NCBI GenBank assembly: GCA_016194905.1
Contig: JACQAP010000021.1
Location: 424,988-488,987, forward strand
Origin: Betaproteobacteria bacterium
Lineage (GTDB): Bacteria > Pseudomonadota > Gammaproteobacteria > Burkholderiales > JACQAP01
Direction: 5' to 3'
Length of the DNA stretch: 64,000 nt
The translations under genes and the position numbers were made by a program. The notes beneath the pieces were generated by a model, which was not told the DNA's origin, did no database searches, and was given only the letters and a program-made list of their open reading frames with translations. Shown in pieces: positions 36,346 through 44,915 of this stretch; within the stretch, counting starts at the first letter, position 1, and each line of letters begins with the position of its first letter.

Positions 36346-37452
36346 ATGAATTCTTCATGGACACGACGTGATTTCCTGATCGGCGCCGGCGCCACCCTGG
36401 CGGCATTGCAGACGCTCGATCATCCCGATCCCTGCTGTGCCATGGCGGCCGATGCAAGCACCGCCGACAAGGAACTGTTCGAGCTCAAGCCGGTGGCGGA
36501 CGGTATTTACGCCGCGATTGCGGCGCCGCGCTACAAGGTCAATTCGAATGCCGCTGTGATTCTGACCAATGACGGCGTCGTCGTGGTGGATTCCCATTCC
36601 AAGCCATCGGCTGCCTTCGCTCTTTATCGTGAAATCCAGTCGATCACGAAGCAACCGATCAAAAGGATCGTCAACACCCATTTCCACTGGGATCACTGGC
36701 AGGGCAACCAGGTCTACGCAGAAGCGTTCCCCGGCCTCGAAATCATCACGTCTGAGCGTACCCGCGAGAATCTGACACGGCCGGACGCGGGGTCGGGCGG
36801 TGTTGCGTACATCGAAAAGCAACTGGAACTGGTGCCGAAGGAAATCGAAAAACTCGGCAACGACCTTGCATCAGCCACCGACGCCGCGCAGAAAGCGCGG
36901 CTGGAAGCGAACCTGCGGCAGACCGAGGCCTACTTGGAAGAACTGCGGCAGTTGAAACCGGCCCTGCCGACCCGGACCTTCGACAAGACGGTCACGCTGA
37001 ACGTGGGCGACCGCGAAATCCGGATCCTGCTGTTGGGCCGCGGCCACACCGACGGCGACGTATTCATCCACTTGCCGAAGGAAAAAGTGGTGGCGACCGG
37101 TGACGCGCTGATCGACTGGATGCCGTTCATGAACGACGGCTATCCGGAGGACTGGGTGCGCACGCTCGACGCACTCGAGAAATTCGATTTCACGCAGATC
37201 ATTCCCGGCCACGGCGGCGTGATGCCGAAGGAACATCTGACTTTCTTCCGCGGCTATCTTGCCGACCTGGTCTCCGCAGTCAAAACGGCGGACGCCGAGG
37301 GCGCCAGCCTCGACGAAATGAAGAGGACGCTGCCCGATCGGCTTGCCGGAAAATACGAGCAGGGCATGTCCAAGCATCCGCTCGGCCAGTATCGCGACCG
37401 CATCGGCCTGAACATCGAAATGACTTACCGCAAGGTCATCAGGAAAACCTGA
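36346..37452 (+). CDS. Tat-exported metallo-beta-lactamase-fold hydrolase
   Basis: Periplasmic MBL-fold enzyme of 368 residues. The N-terminus has a twin-arginine signal (WTRRDFLIGAGATLAALQTL). The fold begins near residue 50 (VNSNAAVILTNDGVVVVDSHSKPS); metal motif NTHFHWDHWQGN (HxHxDH), later GRGHTDGDVFIHLP (His), VVATGDALIDW (Asp) and IIPGHGG (His). GGAGGAG precedes ATG 36346. An inserted helical segment lies at about 150-200. The substrate is unknown; quinoprotein-associated and general hydrolase relatives exist. It overlaps the convergent methyltransferase gene by 14 bases at the 3' end. Confidence 0.88.
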   Translation: MNSSWTRRDFLIGAGATLAALQTLDHPDPCCAMAADASTADKELFELKPVADGIYAAIAAPRYKVNSNAAVILTNDGVVVVDSHSKPSAAFALYREIQSITKQPIKRIVNTHFHWDHWQGNQVYAEAFPGLEIITSERTRENLTRPDAGSGGVAYIEKQLELVPKEIEKLGNDLASATDAAQKARLEANLRQTEAYLEELRQLKPALPTRTFDKTVTLNVGDREIRILLLGRGHTDGDVFIHLPKEKVVATGDALIDWMPFMNDGYPEDWVRTLDALEKFDFTQIIPGHGGVMPKEHLTFFRGYLADLVSAVKTADAEGASLDEMKRTLPDRLAGKYEQGMSKHPLGQYRDRIGLNIEMTYRKVIRKT

Positions 37453-38206
37453 CCGGTCGGGCTTGCCGCTTGCGGCATACCAGCAGTACTTCATCGACGT
37501 CTTCGGCGTCGATCATGCCGGGACACAGCAACAGTTTTTTCTGGAAGCGCACGCCGAGCGGCATCATCACGCGGTTGTACCACCACATCGCCTGTTCACG
37601 CCGGTGCGTGAGCCACCACATGCCGAGGTCGAGCAAGCGCGACGATTTCGGCTGCATGCCGTACACGGCGCTGCTCTCGACCGAGAAACCGTATTCGCTC
37701 AATTTGGCCAGCAGACGCTGCGGTTCGTAACGGCGGCAGTGTCCGACGAAATCGTCGAACGGCGTCCAGCGCGAGGGATGCAGCGGCACGGCAATCAGCA
37801 GGACACCGCCGGCATCGCACACGCGCGACAGCTCGGACAATGCCGCGTCCTCGTCGTCGACGTGTTCGACGATGTCGAAGGCGCAGACCAGGTCGAACTT
37901 TCCGCTGACGAACGGCAGGGCCGTAATCGAACCGAGCGTGACGCTGGCGGCGCGCGGCCGCAGTTGGGCAATCGCCGGCTCGCTCAGGTCGACGAAGTGC
38001 GTGCCCTCGACAGGCAGCCGCGGCCGCAGGCCTGGCGCGACTTCCAGCCGGGAATGCAATTGCGAAACCAGTGCGCTCACCAGCGGCCAGGTGTTGAATC
38101 GCCGCGGTTCCACAAGACGGGCGTCGCGCCACAGGGCATCGTAGAAGCGGCGGTTGGTCTCCCGCAGTTGCGCATCCGTGCGCCCGGGGGCCGATGTCGT
38201 GTCCAT
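37439..38206 (-). CDS. SAM-dependent methyltransferase
   Basis: Methyltransferase of about 255 residues. The SAM motif I is RLEVAPGLRPRLP, motif II FDLVCAFDIVEHVDDEDAALSELSRVCDAGGVLLIAVPL, typical of Methyltransf_11 enzymes. The C-terminal part is basic and may contact membrane or lipid substrates (LLDLGMWWLTHRREQAMWWYNRVMMPLG). The start at ATG 38206 (MDTTSA) is a best guess, since the frame stays open upstream. Convergent 14-base overlap with the MBL gene. Confidence 0.82.
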   Translation of the reverse strand: MDTTSAPGRTDAQLRETNRRFYDALWRDARLVEPRRFNTWPLVSALVSQLHSRLEVAPGLRPRLPVEGTHFVDLSEPAIAQLRPRAASVTLGSITALPFVSGKFDLVCAFDIVEHVDDEDAALSELSRVCDAGGVLLIAVPLHPSRWTPFDDFVGHCRRYEPQRLLAKLSEYGFSVESSAVYGMQPKSSRLLDLGMWWLTHRREQAMWWYNRVMMPLGVRFQKKLLLCPGMIDAEDVDEVLLVCRKRQARPVRFS

Positions 38207-38497
38207 GCATTGAAGGCGTTGCCGAGAAAGCCGGATTTTCTCATTAATCTCCGCACGCCGGCGGATGCCGTCGGCGAGGAACGTTTCGCGCTGGCAGCAG
38301 TCTCCTTTATGTCGGTGGTCTCCGCCGGCCCGCGATGGCCGAAATTCATGGAACTTGACATCTCTCGCTCCGAATGCCCGCACGGTCCCCCCGGCGATCT
38401 TCAAGTCGATTTCCAGGGGCCCGTGGCGCGCGCAGCTATTACGTATGCGCGAGGCAGCCATGCCCGGACGAATCTCGCCGGCGGGCATCTGCGCCTG

Positions 38498-39376
38498 ATG
38501 GCCCGGCTTTTTATCGTATTGCTCGTCTGTGCGGGAGGAGGCATGGTTCACGTGGAAAGCGCCTTTGCGACCCCGGCAACGGTTCTTCGCGCGAAATTCA
38601 CCGAACTGAGGGGCAAGCTCGAGGACAACCCGTTCCAGAAGCCGTTATATCTCGATTCCAGCGAAAATTCCGGCGAGGTGAAGGGCAACCTTTACGCGCT
38701 CGTCCAGCATCCGTTTCCGACTGTGCAGTCCGCGCTGAAGGAACCGGCCCACTGGTGCGACATCCTGATCCTGCACCTGAACACGAAGTACTGCCGGGCA
38801 TCCAGCGAAGGTGCGTGGACTGCGCTCAAGATCAATATCGGCAGAATGTCCGAACAGTCGATCGCGCAAAGCTATCGCGTGGAGTTTTCGTATCGCGTGA
38901 TCGCGGCCACACCGGATCATCTCGCGGTGGTTCTGGACGCGGCCAAGGGGCCCCTCGGCACTCGCAACTATTCCATCCTGCTCGAAGCCGTTCCACTGCA
39001 AGGCGAGCAGACTTTCGTCCATCTGGCGTATTCCTATGCCTGCGGTACTGCGGCGAAAGTGGCGATTCACGCCTATTTGAGCACGGCCGGAAGCAAGAAG
39101 GTGGGTTTTACCGTAACGGGCAAGCGTAACGACGGACAGGTGGAATACATCGATGGCCTGCGCGGCCTGGTCGAACGCAACGTCATGCGCTATTACCTGG
39201 CGATCGAAGCCTATCTCGGGGCGCTGTCGGTGCCGCCATCAGCGCGGCTCGAGAAACGCCTCAACGACTGGTATGCGGCCGTGGAACGCTATCCCCGCCA
39301 GTTGCACGAAATCGGGCAGAAGGAATATCTGGAGATGAAGCGCAGGGAATACCTGCGGCAGCAATCCGAACTCTAG
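38498..39376 (+). CDS. hypothetical exported protein
   Basis: Protein of about 292 residues with a signal peptide (MARLFIVLLVCAGGGMVHVESAFA, cleavage near FAT). The mature part is unrecognised; it has alternating beta-like segments (YRVEFSYRVIAATPDHLAVVLDAAKGPL, FTVTGKRNDGQVEYIDGL) and a charged helical C-terminus. Two cysteines occur near HWCDILILHLNTKYC. Probably periplasmic. Divergent from the methyltransferase gene with a 291-base gap containing no gene. Confidence 0.68.
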   Translation: MARLFIVLLVCAGGGMVHVESAFATPATVLRAKFTELRGKLEDNPFQKPLYLDSSENSGEVKGNLYALVQHPFPTVQSALKEPAHWCDILILHLNTKYCRASSEGAWTALKINIGRMSEQSIAQSYRVEFSYRVIAATPDHLAVVLDAAKGPLGTRNYSILLEAVPLQGEQTFVHLAYSYACGTAAKVAIHAYLSTAGSKKVGFTVTGKRNDGQVEYIDGLRGLVERNVMRYYLAIEAYLGALSVPPSARLEKRLNDWYAAVERYPRQLHEIGQKEYLEMKRREYLRQQSEL

Positions 39377-39485
39377 AGACTGGCGCTCAATGTCATTGTC
39401 GCGGCCTCGAACTGGAACACATCAGGTTTTCCATCCTCCGCGATTGGCTTCGGGCATATGAGTCTTTCTCCTCGATAAGTGCGGA

Positions 39486-40115
39486 TCAGTCCCGCTTGCG
39501 CGATGCCCCGACCGGCAGCGTGCTTGCTCGTTTCATTTCATCCGTGGCGACGATGCCGGGATCGGCGAGATAGGCCTCGACGAAGTCCATGGCGTCCGCA
39601 CCCCAGAACAGTTCGTCGTCAACGAATAGCGTCGGCACGCCGAATACGCCGCGGGACACGGCTTGGTCGGTTTCCAGCCGCAGAGCGTCCTTGATCGCCT
39701 GATCGCCGAGTCGTAAAGGATCGACATCCAGCGAGCGCGCGAGTTCGGCGAATGCCCGCTCATCGGCCGGATCGGCGCCCGTCGTCCAAATGGCTTCGAA
39801 GATGCGGCGCACGGCAAGGGGCGTATTGCCGGAAGCGACGGCAAGCCGCAGGTAGGGCAATGGATTGAAGGGATGGACGGCCGGGGAGCGAAATGCGATG
39901 CCTTGTTGGGCGGCCCACCAGGTGCACCAGCGGTAAGTCCATACGCGCTTGGGCGGGATCTCCGCCGGCCCTTTCTGTTCCCAATGATTGAGCAGGCCGG
40001 CGAACAGGACCGGCCTGTAGCGTACATCCAGCTTTTGCGAGAGCCGTCCGAGGCGGGCCAGCCCGATATAGGCGAAGGGCGAGATGAAATCGAAGTACCA
40101 ATCGGCTTTTTTCAT
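39486..40115 (-). CDS. DsbA-fold 2-hydroxychromene-2-carboxylate isomerase-like protein
   Basis: Thioredoxin-fold protein of the HCCA isomerase/kappa-class GST group, 209 residues: WYFDFISPFAYIGLARLGRL (Ser at the glutathione-activating position in FISPF), RPVLFAGLLNHW, and GVFGVPTLFVDDELFWGADAMDFVEAYL at the cis-Pro end. Known relatives isomerise naphthalene catabolites using glutathione, but no aromatic degradation genes are nearby, so a general glutathione-dependent role is more likely. Confidence 0.88.
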   Translation of the reverse strand: MKKADWYFDFISPFAYIGLARLGRLSQKLDVRYRPVLFAGLLNHWEQKGPAEIPPKRVWTYRWCTWWAAQQGIAFRSPAVHPFNPLPYLRLAVASGNTPLAVRRIFEAIWTTGADPADERAFAELARSLDVDPLRLGDQAIKDALRLETDQAVSRGVFGVPTLFVDDELFWGADAMDFVEAYLADPGIVATDEMKRASTLPVGASRKRD

Positions 40116-40204
40116 GATATGTCCTTTGGCGCAGGACTGGGCGGCAGATCCAGTCTAGACGTAGTGCCGGCACCCGGCGACCATCCGATGCCCGTTGCGC
40201 AATG

Positions 40205-40636
40205 CTAGGCAACGTCGACCACGGGCGTCCATTTTTGCTCGCGCCGCGCCAGCTTTTGTTCGGGAGATTCCCCTTCGTACGAAATCGCGGTCGCGACCGG
40301 AACGTCGACCGGAGGCGATAGTATGTTGACGTTGAGCGTGGCAAATTGGCCGCGGGCGGAATGGATCGCCGCGGCCACATAAACGCCGCAATCGCGGCAA
40401 ATGAAGAAGTCGGCGGAACGCGATCCGAAGCGATAGCGATTCAATTTCGACCTATCCGGAATGCTGAACCGAATTGAACCCTCGGGATCCGACGTCGTCC
40501 GCGCGCCATGGCTGCGGCAGAAGCTGCATTGGCAGGCACGGACTGTCCATTGGGCCGGCGGACGCGAAGTGCGCAGTTCGAATTCAATCGCCCCGCAATG
40601 GCAGCGGCCTTGGAAGATATATGTTGATTCCGTCAT
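40205..40636 (-). CDS. GFA/CENP-V family zinc protein
   Basis: Small zinc-binding protein of 143 residues with the GFA cysteine pattern: GRCHCGAIEFEL (CxC), CQCSFCRSHGA (CxxC), FFICRDCGVYV (CxxC). The family includes glutathione-dependent formaldehyde-activating enzyme homologues, most of unknown activity. A neighbouring glutathione-type isomerase gene lies downstream on the same strand, which fits thiol-adduct chemistry but is only context. Confidence 0.88.
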   Translation of the reverse strand: MTESTYIFQGRCHCGAIEFELRTSRPPAQWTVRACQCSFCRSHGARTTSDPEGSIRFSIPDRSKLNRYRFGSRSADFFICRDCGVYVAAAIHSARGQFATLNVNILSPPVDVPVATAISYEGESPEQKLARREQKWTPVVDVA

Positions 40637-40707
40637 TCGCTATCCAACTGTTCTGCGCCGGGATCGCGCAGCGCGTTCGGCTTCAACGGTCGCCGTACTC
40701 TGCGGGA

Positions 40708-41094
40708 CTATGGCGCGAGCGGAACATCTTCGTAGCGGAAGAATACTTGTTTTTGAAATGATCGCGCCAGCGCCACCATTTCATCGGCTCCCTTCGAAGG
40801 ACCGCCGATGCGCAGGCAGGCATCGCATTTGGCGACCAGACGGCGGGAAATCGGATGGAAGATTTCATCGAAGGCGGCATCGCCGATTTGCTTCGAACCG
40901 GCGAACTCGATCAGCGGTAGCGCGTGCCACTCGCCGAGCACCGGAAGATGACCGGCCCGGAAGAGCCGCAGAGCCATGTCGGTCATCGCCCGGACATTGC
41001 CGGCAATCAGCACGGGATCATCGTTCGTCCCGGACCGGTAGGGCCCGGCCACGAGAATCATGAGAGGGGAAGAGCGTTCAGCGTCGCTGCTCAC
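40708..41094 (-). CDS. DUF4406 protein (nucleoside 2-deoxyribosyltransferase-like fold)
   Basis: Protein of 128 residues resembling DUF4406, whose fold relates to nucleoside 2-deoxyribosyltransferases. Signature elements: MILVAGPYRSGTNDDPVLIAGNVRAMTDMALRLFRAGHLPVLGEWHALPL, DEIFHPISRRLVAKCDACLRIGGPSKGADEMV. The start could be at the internal ATG 11 codons in, since homology begins at LMILVAGPY. Function not established. Confidence 0.82.
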   Translation of the reverse strand: MSSDAERSSPLMILVAGPYRSGTNDDPVLIAGNVRAMTDMALRLFRAGHLPVLGEWHALPLIEFAGSKQIGDAAFDEIFHPISRRLVAKCDACLRIGGPSKGADEMVALARSFQKQVFFRYEDVPLAP

Positions 41095-41169
41095 AGGGGA
41101 TACCTCATGTATTCAAGATTTGATGGTCATCCGGCGGCAGCGGGGCGGTCCGCAAGTCTGGCCGGGGGT

Positions 41170-41478
41170 TCACCGTTTTTCGGGCGGGAGGGATCCGATC
41201 TTTGCGGCCAGCTCCTTATGTGCGTCCAGATTGACGGGCCGGTGCTTCACGGCGGCACTCGCCGGATATTTGCCCAGGAAATTATCGCCTTTCCAGTTCC
41301 TCGTCGGCCGAATCGGACGCGAGGAGAATCCGCCCCCGCAGTTCGGACAGAAGTTCCCGAACAGGCTTTCGACGCAAGTTTTGCAGAAGGTGCATTCGAA
41401 GCTGCAGATCATCGCCTCTATCGAGTCGGGCGGCAGCTTACGGTTGCAGTGTTCGCAGGTGGGTCTGAGTTCGAGCAT
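41170..41478 (-). CDS. DUF1272 zinc-ribbon protein
   Basis: Small cysteine-rich protein of 102 residues. The first 55 residues are the DUF1272 domain: LELRPTCEHCNRKLPPDSIEAMICSFECTFCKTCVESLFGNFCPNCGGGF, with four CxxC-like pairs for two zinc ions. A longer C-terminal tail (ASAAVKHRPVNLDAHKELAAKIGSLPPEKR) follows. Function unknown; DNA/RNA or regulatory roles are not shown. Confidence 0.87.
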   Translation of the reverse strand: MLELRPTCEHCNRKLPPDSIEAMICSFECTFCKTCVESLFGNFCPNCGGGFSSRPIRPTRNWKGDNFLGKYPASAAVKHRPVNLDAHKELAAKIGSLPPEKR

Positions 41479-41687
41479 TCTCCATTCCCTTTACTTGTGC
41501 GCTGGCGATCGGTCCCTGGTGGCACGGACCGTCAGGTTTCATTTTCATCCGGAACCAGCGATGACCAGTTTATTCCAAGCGTCGCCGCGATGGTTTGCAG
41601 GAGCAGGATCGGAAGCTCGGCGGCGATTTGAACAGGCGATTTGAGGAAGTCGCGCTGCTCCGGCGATATCCGCCTGGCCCTGGCGTC

Positions 41688-42383
41688 TCACGCAACCGCT
41701 CCGAACAGAGCACCGACGCCAGCGGTCAGCCCCATGGCCAGTGCACCCCAGAATGTGACGCGCATTGCGCCCACGATCATGCCCGCGCCGCCCGCGCGCG
41801 CGGCCAGCGCCCCGAGGAGGGCGAGGAACACCAGCGAAGTTCCCGCGACGAGGGAGATCAGGCTCGCGTCCGGCGCAATGGCTGTGACGAGGAGGGGCAT
41901 GGCCGCGCCCACGGAGAAGCTGCCGGCCGACGCAAACGCAGCCTGCGTCGGCCGCGCGCTCAACGCCTCGGTGATGCCGAGTTCATCGCGGGCATGAGCC
42001 CCGAGCGCATCGTGCGCCATGAGTTGATCGGCGACTTGTTTCGCCAGCGCCGGATCAAGGCCGCGCCCGACATAGATCGCCGCCAGTTCGTGGCGCTCGC
42101 CCTGGTCGTCTGATTGGAGTTCCTTGCGTTCTCGCTCGAGGTCGGCCTGTTCGGTGTCCGCCTGCGAGTGGACGGAGACATATTCACCGGCAGCCATCGA
42201 CATGGCGCCGGCTACCAGCCCGGCGACCCCCGCAACCATGACGTTGCCGTGAGTCGCGTGCGCAGCGGCAACGCCCAGCACCAGGCTCGCCGTTGAAACG
42301 ATGCCGTCGTTCGCGCCCAATACCGCCGCGCGCAGCCAGCCGATGCGATCAGTGCGGTGTCGCTCCCAGTGACGTAGAGGCAT
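41688..42383 (-). CDS. VIT1/CCC1 family transporter
   Basis: Membrane protein of 231 residues of the vacuolar iron transporter family, which exports Fe(II) or Mn(II) from the cytoplasm. Features: GWLRAAVLGANDGIVSTASLVLGVAAA (helix 1), AGAMSMAAGEYVSVHSQADTEQADLERE (helix 2 and start of the cytoplasmic metal-binding helical domain rich in Glu), three further C-terminal helices (about 145-165, 170-190, 205-228). Family assignment firm, metal uncertain. Confidence 0.9.
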   Translation of the reverse strand: MPLRHWERHRTDRIGWLRAAVLGANDGIVSTASLVLGVAAAHATHGNVMVAGVAGLVAGAMSMAAGEYVSVHSQADTEQADLERERKELQSDDQGERHELAAIYVGRGLDPALAKQVADQLMAHDALGAHARDELGITEALSARPTQAAFASAGSFSVGAAMPLLVTAIAPDASLISLVAGTSLVFLALLGALAARAGGAGMIVGAMRVTFWGALAMGLTAGVGALFGAVA

Positions 42384-42670
42384 GCTTGAGGCCTGTCTGA
42401 TGTGGATAGACGCACACTCTACCGGAGAGCGGATGGTCCATCATCACTGCTTCCTTGCGCAGCCTCGACAAACACCAACTGATCGAGGCCACCGCGAACC
42501 GCGGCCTCGCGCGTGAGCGCGTACCCAGCCCGCAATGACGACCGAACGAAGCAGTTCGTCGATGAGGAGCCCTATCGATAGTGCTTTTCGCAGGTTCATG
42601 GCGTTTGATTCATGCCGCTGACCTGAATGATGGCCCAGGCGATTTATTTGAAAGCGGTTCGACAAACAGC

Positions 42671-42705
42671 TTGACGTATCGTTATATCCATAAGAATATA
42701 GCGTG
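42671..42705 (+). promoter_or_regulatory. promoter overlapped by ModE-like box 1
   Basis: TTGACG (42671-42676), 17-base spacer, GAATAT (42694-42699). Over it lies ATCGTTATAT-N8-ATATAGCGTG (42678-42705): the left half is exact and the right half has mismatches compared with ATATAACGAT. Binding would block RNA polymerase. Directed toward the predicted small RNA. Confidence 0.6.
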
Positions 42706-42808
42706 TGGGTGGCTTGCTGTTGGACGAAAAGGAACGAGTTCGTTCCGCACGTAAACCTCCCATTCGAGCCTCGAGCAGCGCCCCTTCGGGGGTGCTGCTC
42801 AATTTTTT
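42706..42808 (+). ncRNA. candidate molybdate-regulated small RNA or attenuated leader
   Basis: About 103 bases between a promoter with a ModE-like box and a strong intrinsic terminator, placed in the gap between two divergent genes (VIT gene on minus, beta-propeller gene on plus). It contains a stem-loop GGAACGA/TCGTTCC (42731-42746) and the terminator hairpin. A plus-strand terminator here has no protein gene to serve, so either a small RNA or a leader with attenuation before the next gene is expected. A reading frame from GTG 42705 runs through the terminator without a stop but shows no protein features. Confidence 0.5.
42773..42808 (+). terminator. intrinsic terminator of the candidate small RNA
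   Basis: GAGCAGCGCCCC (42773-42784) pairs with GGGGTGCTGCTC (42789-42800) around a TTCG tetraloop, followed by AATTTTTT. It works only in the plus direction; the minus side lacks a T tract. Confidence 0.85.
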
Positions 42809-42869
42809 CCGACTGAATTCCGACATGAATTGTGAAGCTGCGGCGATCTCGGCGGGAAATTGCGCGAAT

Positions 42870-42897
42870 ATCGTTATATTTATATGGATATAACGAT
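42870..42897. promoter_or_regulatory. ModE-like box 2 (perfect palindrome)
   Basis: ATCGTTATAT-TTATATGG-ATATAACGAT: 10-bp arms that are exact inverted repeats with an 8-base centre. It lies about 60 bases upstream of the ATG of the exported beta-propeller gene. This matches the known ModE operator pattern and is the best of the four sites. Confidence 0.8.
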
Positions 42898-42957
42898 AAG
42901 GAAATCCTATTCCAGAATGCAGGCGTAATCCATCCAGAAGACGAGGAGATCAAGAAC

Positions 42958-44130
42958 ATGAGAAAAACAGCTACCGCATTGCCGTTCCTGCTCGCGAGCA
43001 TGCTCGGACTGGCAGTGAACACTGCGTTTGCAGACGGACCGGATCCTTATCCGGTCAAGGGCCAGGTCCTGCAGGTTCTGGAAGCGTTCGACAATCCCGA
43101 GGGGGCCATTTTCAGTGCTGATGGAAAAACCGTTTTTATTTCCAATTCAGCCGAACTGGGCATGCCGGACAAGGGATTCCACTGGACCCACAAGGGCGGC
43201 TACATCAGCAAGCTGTCGGTGCAACCGGACGGCACCCTCAAAATGGTCAAGGAAAAGCTCATCGCTGGCCTGACTGGTCCTTTGGGTATGGCCGTCAGCA
43301 CGGTCGCGACGAGGAAATTCCCGAAAGGAACGATTTTCCTGGCTGAAGCTTGGGCGCCGCTGGCGGAGGCGGACGGAACCGAGGTCAAGGATCCTTCGGT
43401 GCTCGATCCGAAGATCCTTGCGTTCAACGCCGACGGTAAGGTGCTGGGCGCGATCAAGCTCGGCGCAGGGTCCGCCGCCGAGAAAGTCAGCGGAGTAACC
43501 GCGACGCTCGCCAATGCGCTGGCTTTCGACCGGCAGGGCAACCTGTATTTGGCCGACACGGGGATTGGCGGTGGTTTGTTCGTTCCGCCGCTCGATACCA
43601 AGGGCGGCGGTGTTTACATGTTCCCGCTGGGCTCCTTGGACAGTCTCGCCGAGGGCAAGGATGCGCCGCTGTCTTATATCGGCGTTCCCGACGGCGGACC
43701 GGACGGCATCGAAGTGGCGCTGGACGGGGCGATCCATTTCAATACGGTGGGCGTGGCGGCGGGACTCAAGGACCCGGCCGAAGGCGGTATGTACCGCGTC
43801 ACCAAAGAGGATTTCGCGGCTGGACACCTGCCGGAGCCGTTCGCACGCGGATTGGGTGCGCTTGACGGACTGGATTTTGCCGGCTCGGTGCGGCTGGATA
43901 CGGAAATCGTCAAGACCAATACTGTGGTCGTCACTCCGCCTTACGGCAAGCCGATGACTCTGATATTCGATCGTGAGAAGAAACTGGCCGGCCCGGCCGA
44001 CATTGCGGTCAGCAAGCAAAGCGATGGCAGTTATCTGCTGGTGATCCCGGAACTGTCGGCGACTTCTCCGAACAACAAGAACAATCCGGTGACCGTCATC
44101 CGGTTGCCGGCGAACTTCGACAAGTTCTGA
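42958..44130 (+). CDS. exported beta-propeller protein (SMP-30/NHL-like)
   Basis: Periplasmic protein of 390 residues with signal peptide (LPFLLASMLGLAVNTAFA, cleavage near FADG). The rest is a repetitive beta-propeller-like protein: NPEGAIFSADGKTVFISN, LANALAFDRQGNLYLADTGIG, GPDGIEVALDGAIHFNT, LDGLDFAGSVRLDTEI, GPADIAVSKQSDGSYLLVIPE, the repeating D-G-x-(I/L)-(Y/H) pattern of SMP-30/NHL blades. An enzyme or ligand cannot be assigned. GAGGAG lies 10 bases before the ATG. A perfect ModE-like box in its promoter links it to molybdate control, an unusual connection for this fold. Confidence 0.78.
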   Translation: MRKTATALPFLLASMLGLAVNTAFADGPDPYPVKGQVLQVLEAFDNPEGAIFSADGKTVFISNSAELGMPDKGFHWTHKGGYISKLSVQPDGTLKMVKEKLIAGLTGPLGMAVSTVATRKFPKGTIFLAEAWAPLAEADGTEVKDPSVLDPKILAFNADGKVLGAIKLGAGSAAEKVSGVTATLANALAFDRQGNLYLADTGIGGGLFVPPLDTKGGGVYMFPLGSLDSLAEGKDAPLSYIGVPDGGPDGIEVALDGAIHFNTVGVAAGLKDPAEGGMYRVTKEDFAAGHLPEPFARGLGALDGLDFAGSVRLDTEIVKTNTVVVTPPYGKPMTLIFDREKKLAGPADIAVSKQSDGSYLLVIPELSATSPNNKNNPVTVIRLPANFDKF

Positions 44131-44180
44131 GCGTTCCGACCAAGCACCTGTAAGCAATCCCGCGACCGGAGGCGATGCCA

Positions 44181-44915
44181 ATGGATATGCAAGTTCCTTT
44201 CAATATCAGGACTGCACGTCGGGCAAACCCCGTTCTCTATGCTCGCAATCAGGAAATCTGCAACCGATATGCGGCGGGTGAAACACTCGCCGCGATCGGA
44301 TCTTGCTTCGGTATCAGTTCTGAACGCGTGAGGAAGATCCTGAAGAAATTTGGTCTGGACAAGACCAATGGCGGTCTTGCCATACGCAACCGCAACAAGC
44401 CCCGCAAGCCGCCGGTCAAGCCCTATTCCCTGCGCGTATATGGATGCACAGCCGCGGAGCTCGACAAGTTCACGCATGCGGAGCGCCTGGCTTTCTTGCA
44501 GCAGAGAACAAATGGCAAGAGGACGGATGTGCCGTGGCGTCTGACATTGCCGCAATGGTGCGACTTCTGGTTTCGTTCGGGTAAGTGGACGCAGCGTGGC
44601 CGAGGACCATTCAAGTACGGCCTCTGCCGCATCGATTCCAGTGGGGCATTTTCAGTCGAAAATGTCCTGATCCTGAAGAACAGCAGGTCGGCAAGACGCG
44701 AAATAAGAGCCACCAACCAGTTGCCCGCCTTGGAATTCCACAGGGAGGCATGGATTTTGGCGCGCCTGCAAGCGGCATGGGCTGAAAACCGCAGGACGGC
44801 AAATCCGGCGCTTGCGACAAATGCGGTGCAGGAGTCTGCCTACCGCAAATACTGGGAACAAATTGCAAGTAGCGAACGTGAGCGGTTGAAGCGCGCCGAG
44901 ATTCGTGAAAAGTGA
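44181..44915 (+). CDS. helix-turn-helix protein of possible phage origin
   Basis: Protein of 244 residues. An N-terminal helix-turn-helix (about 22-55, EICNRYAAGETLAAIGSCFGISSERVRKILKKFGLDK) resembles sigma-70 region 4 or transposase-type HTH. The middle (PWRLTLPQWCDFWFRSGKWTQRGRGPFKYGLCRIDSSGAFSVENVLIL) matches a pattern I associate with phage-encoded HNH-like or homing-related proteins, without the HNH residues. The C-terminus is helical and basic. GGAGG at 44168-44172 lies 8 bases before ATG 44181, which is preferred over 44175. Between Mo-related genes, it may be a local regulator or a remnant of a phage gene. Confidence 0.65.
   Translation: MDMQVPFNIRTARRANPVLYARNQEICNRYAAGETLAAIGSCFGISSERVRKILKKFGLDKTNGGLAIRNRNKPRKPPVKPYSLRVYGCTAAELDKFTHAERLAFLQQRTNGKRTDVPWRLTLPQWCDFWFRSGKWTQRGRGPFKYGLCRIDSSGAFSVENVLILKNSRSARREIRATNQLPALEFHREAWILARLQAAWAENRRTANPALATNAVQESAYRKYWEQIASSERERLKRAEIREK

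Noticed and set aside
37463..38497. Long N-terminal extension of the exported protein at 38498
   Set aside because: It lies opposite the methyltransferase gene and lacks protein features; the signal peptide starts at 38498.
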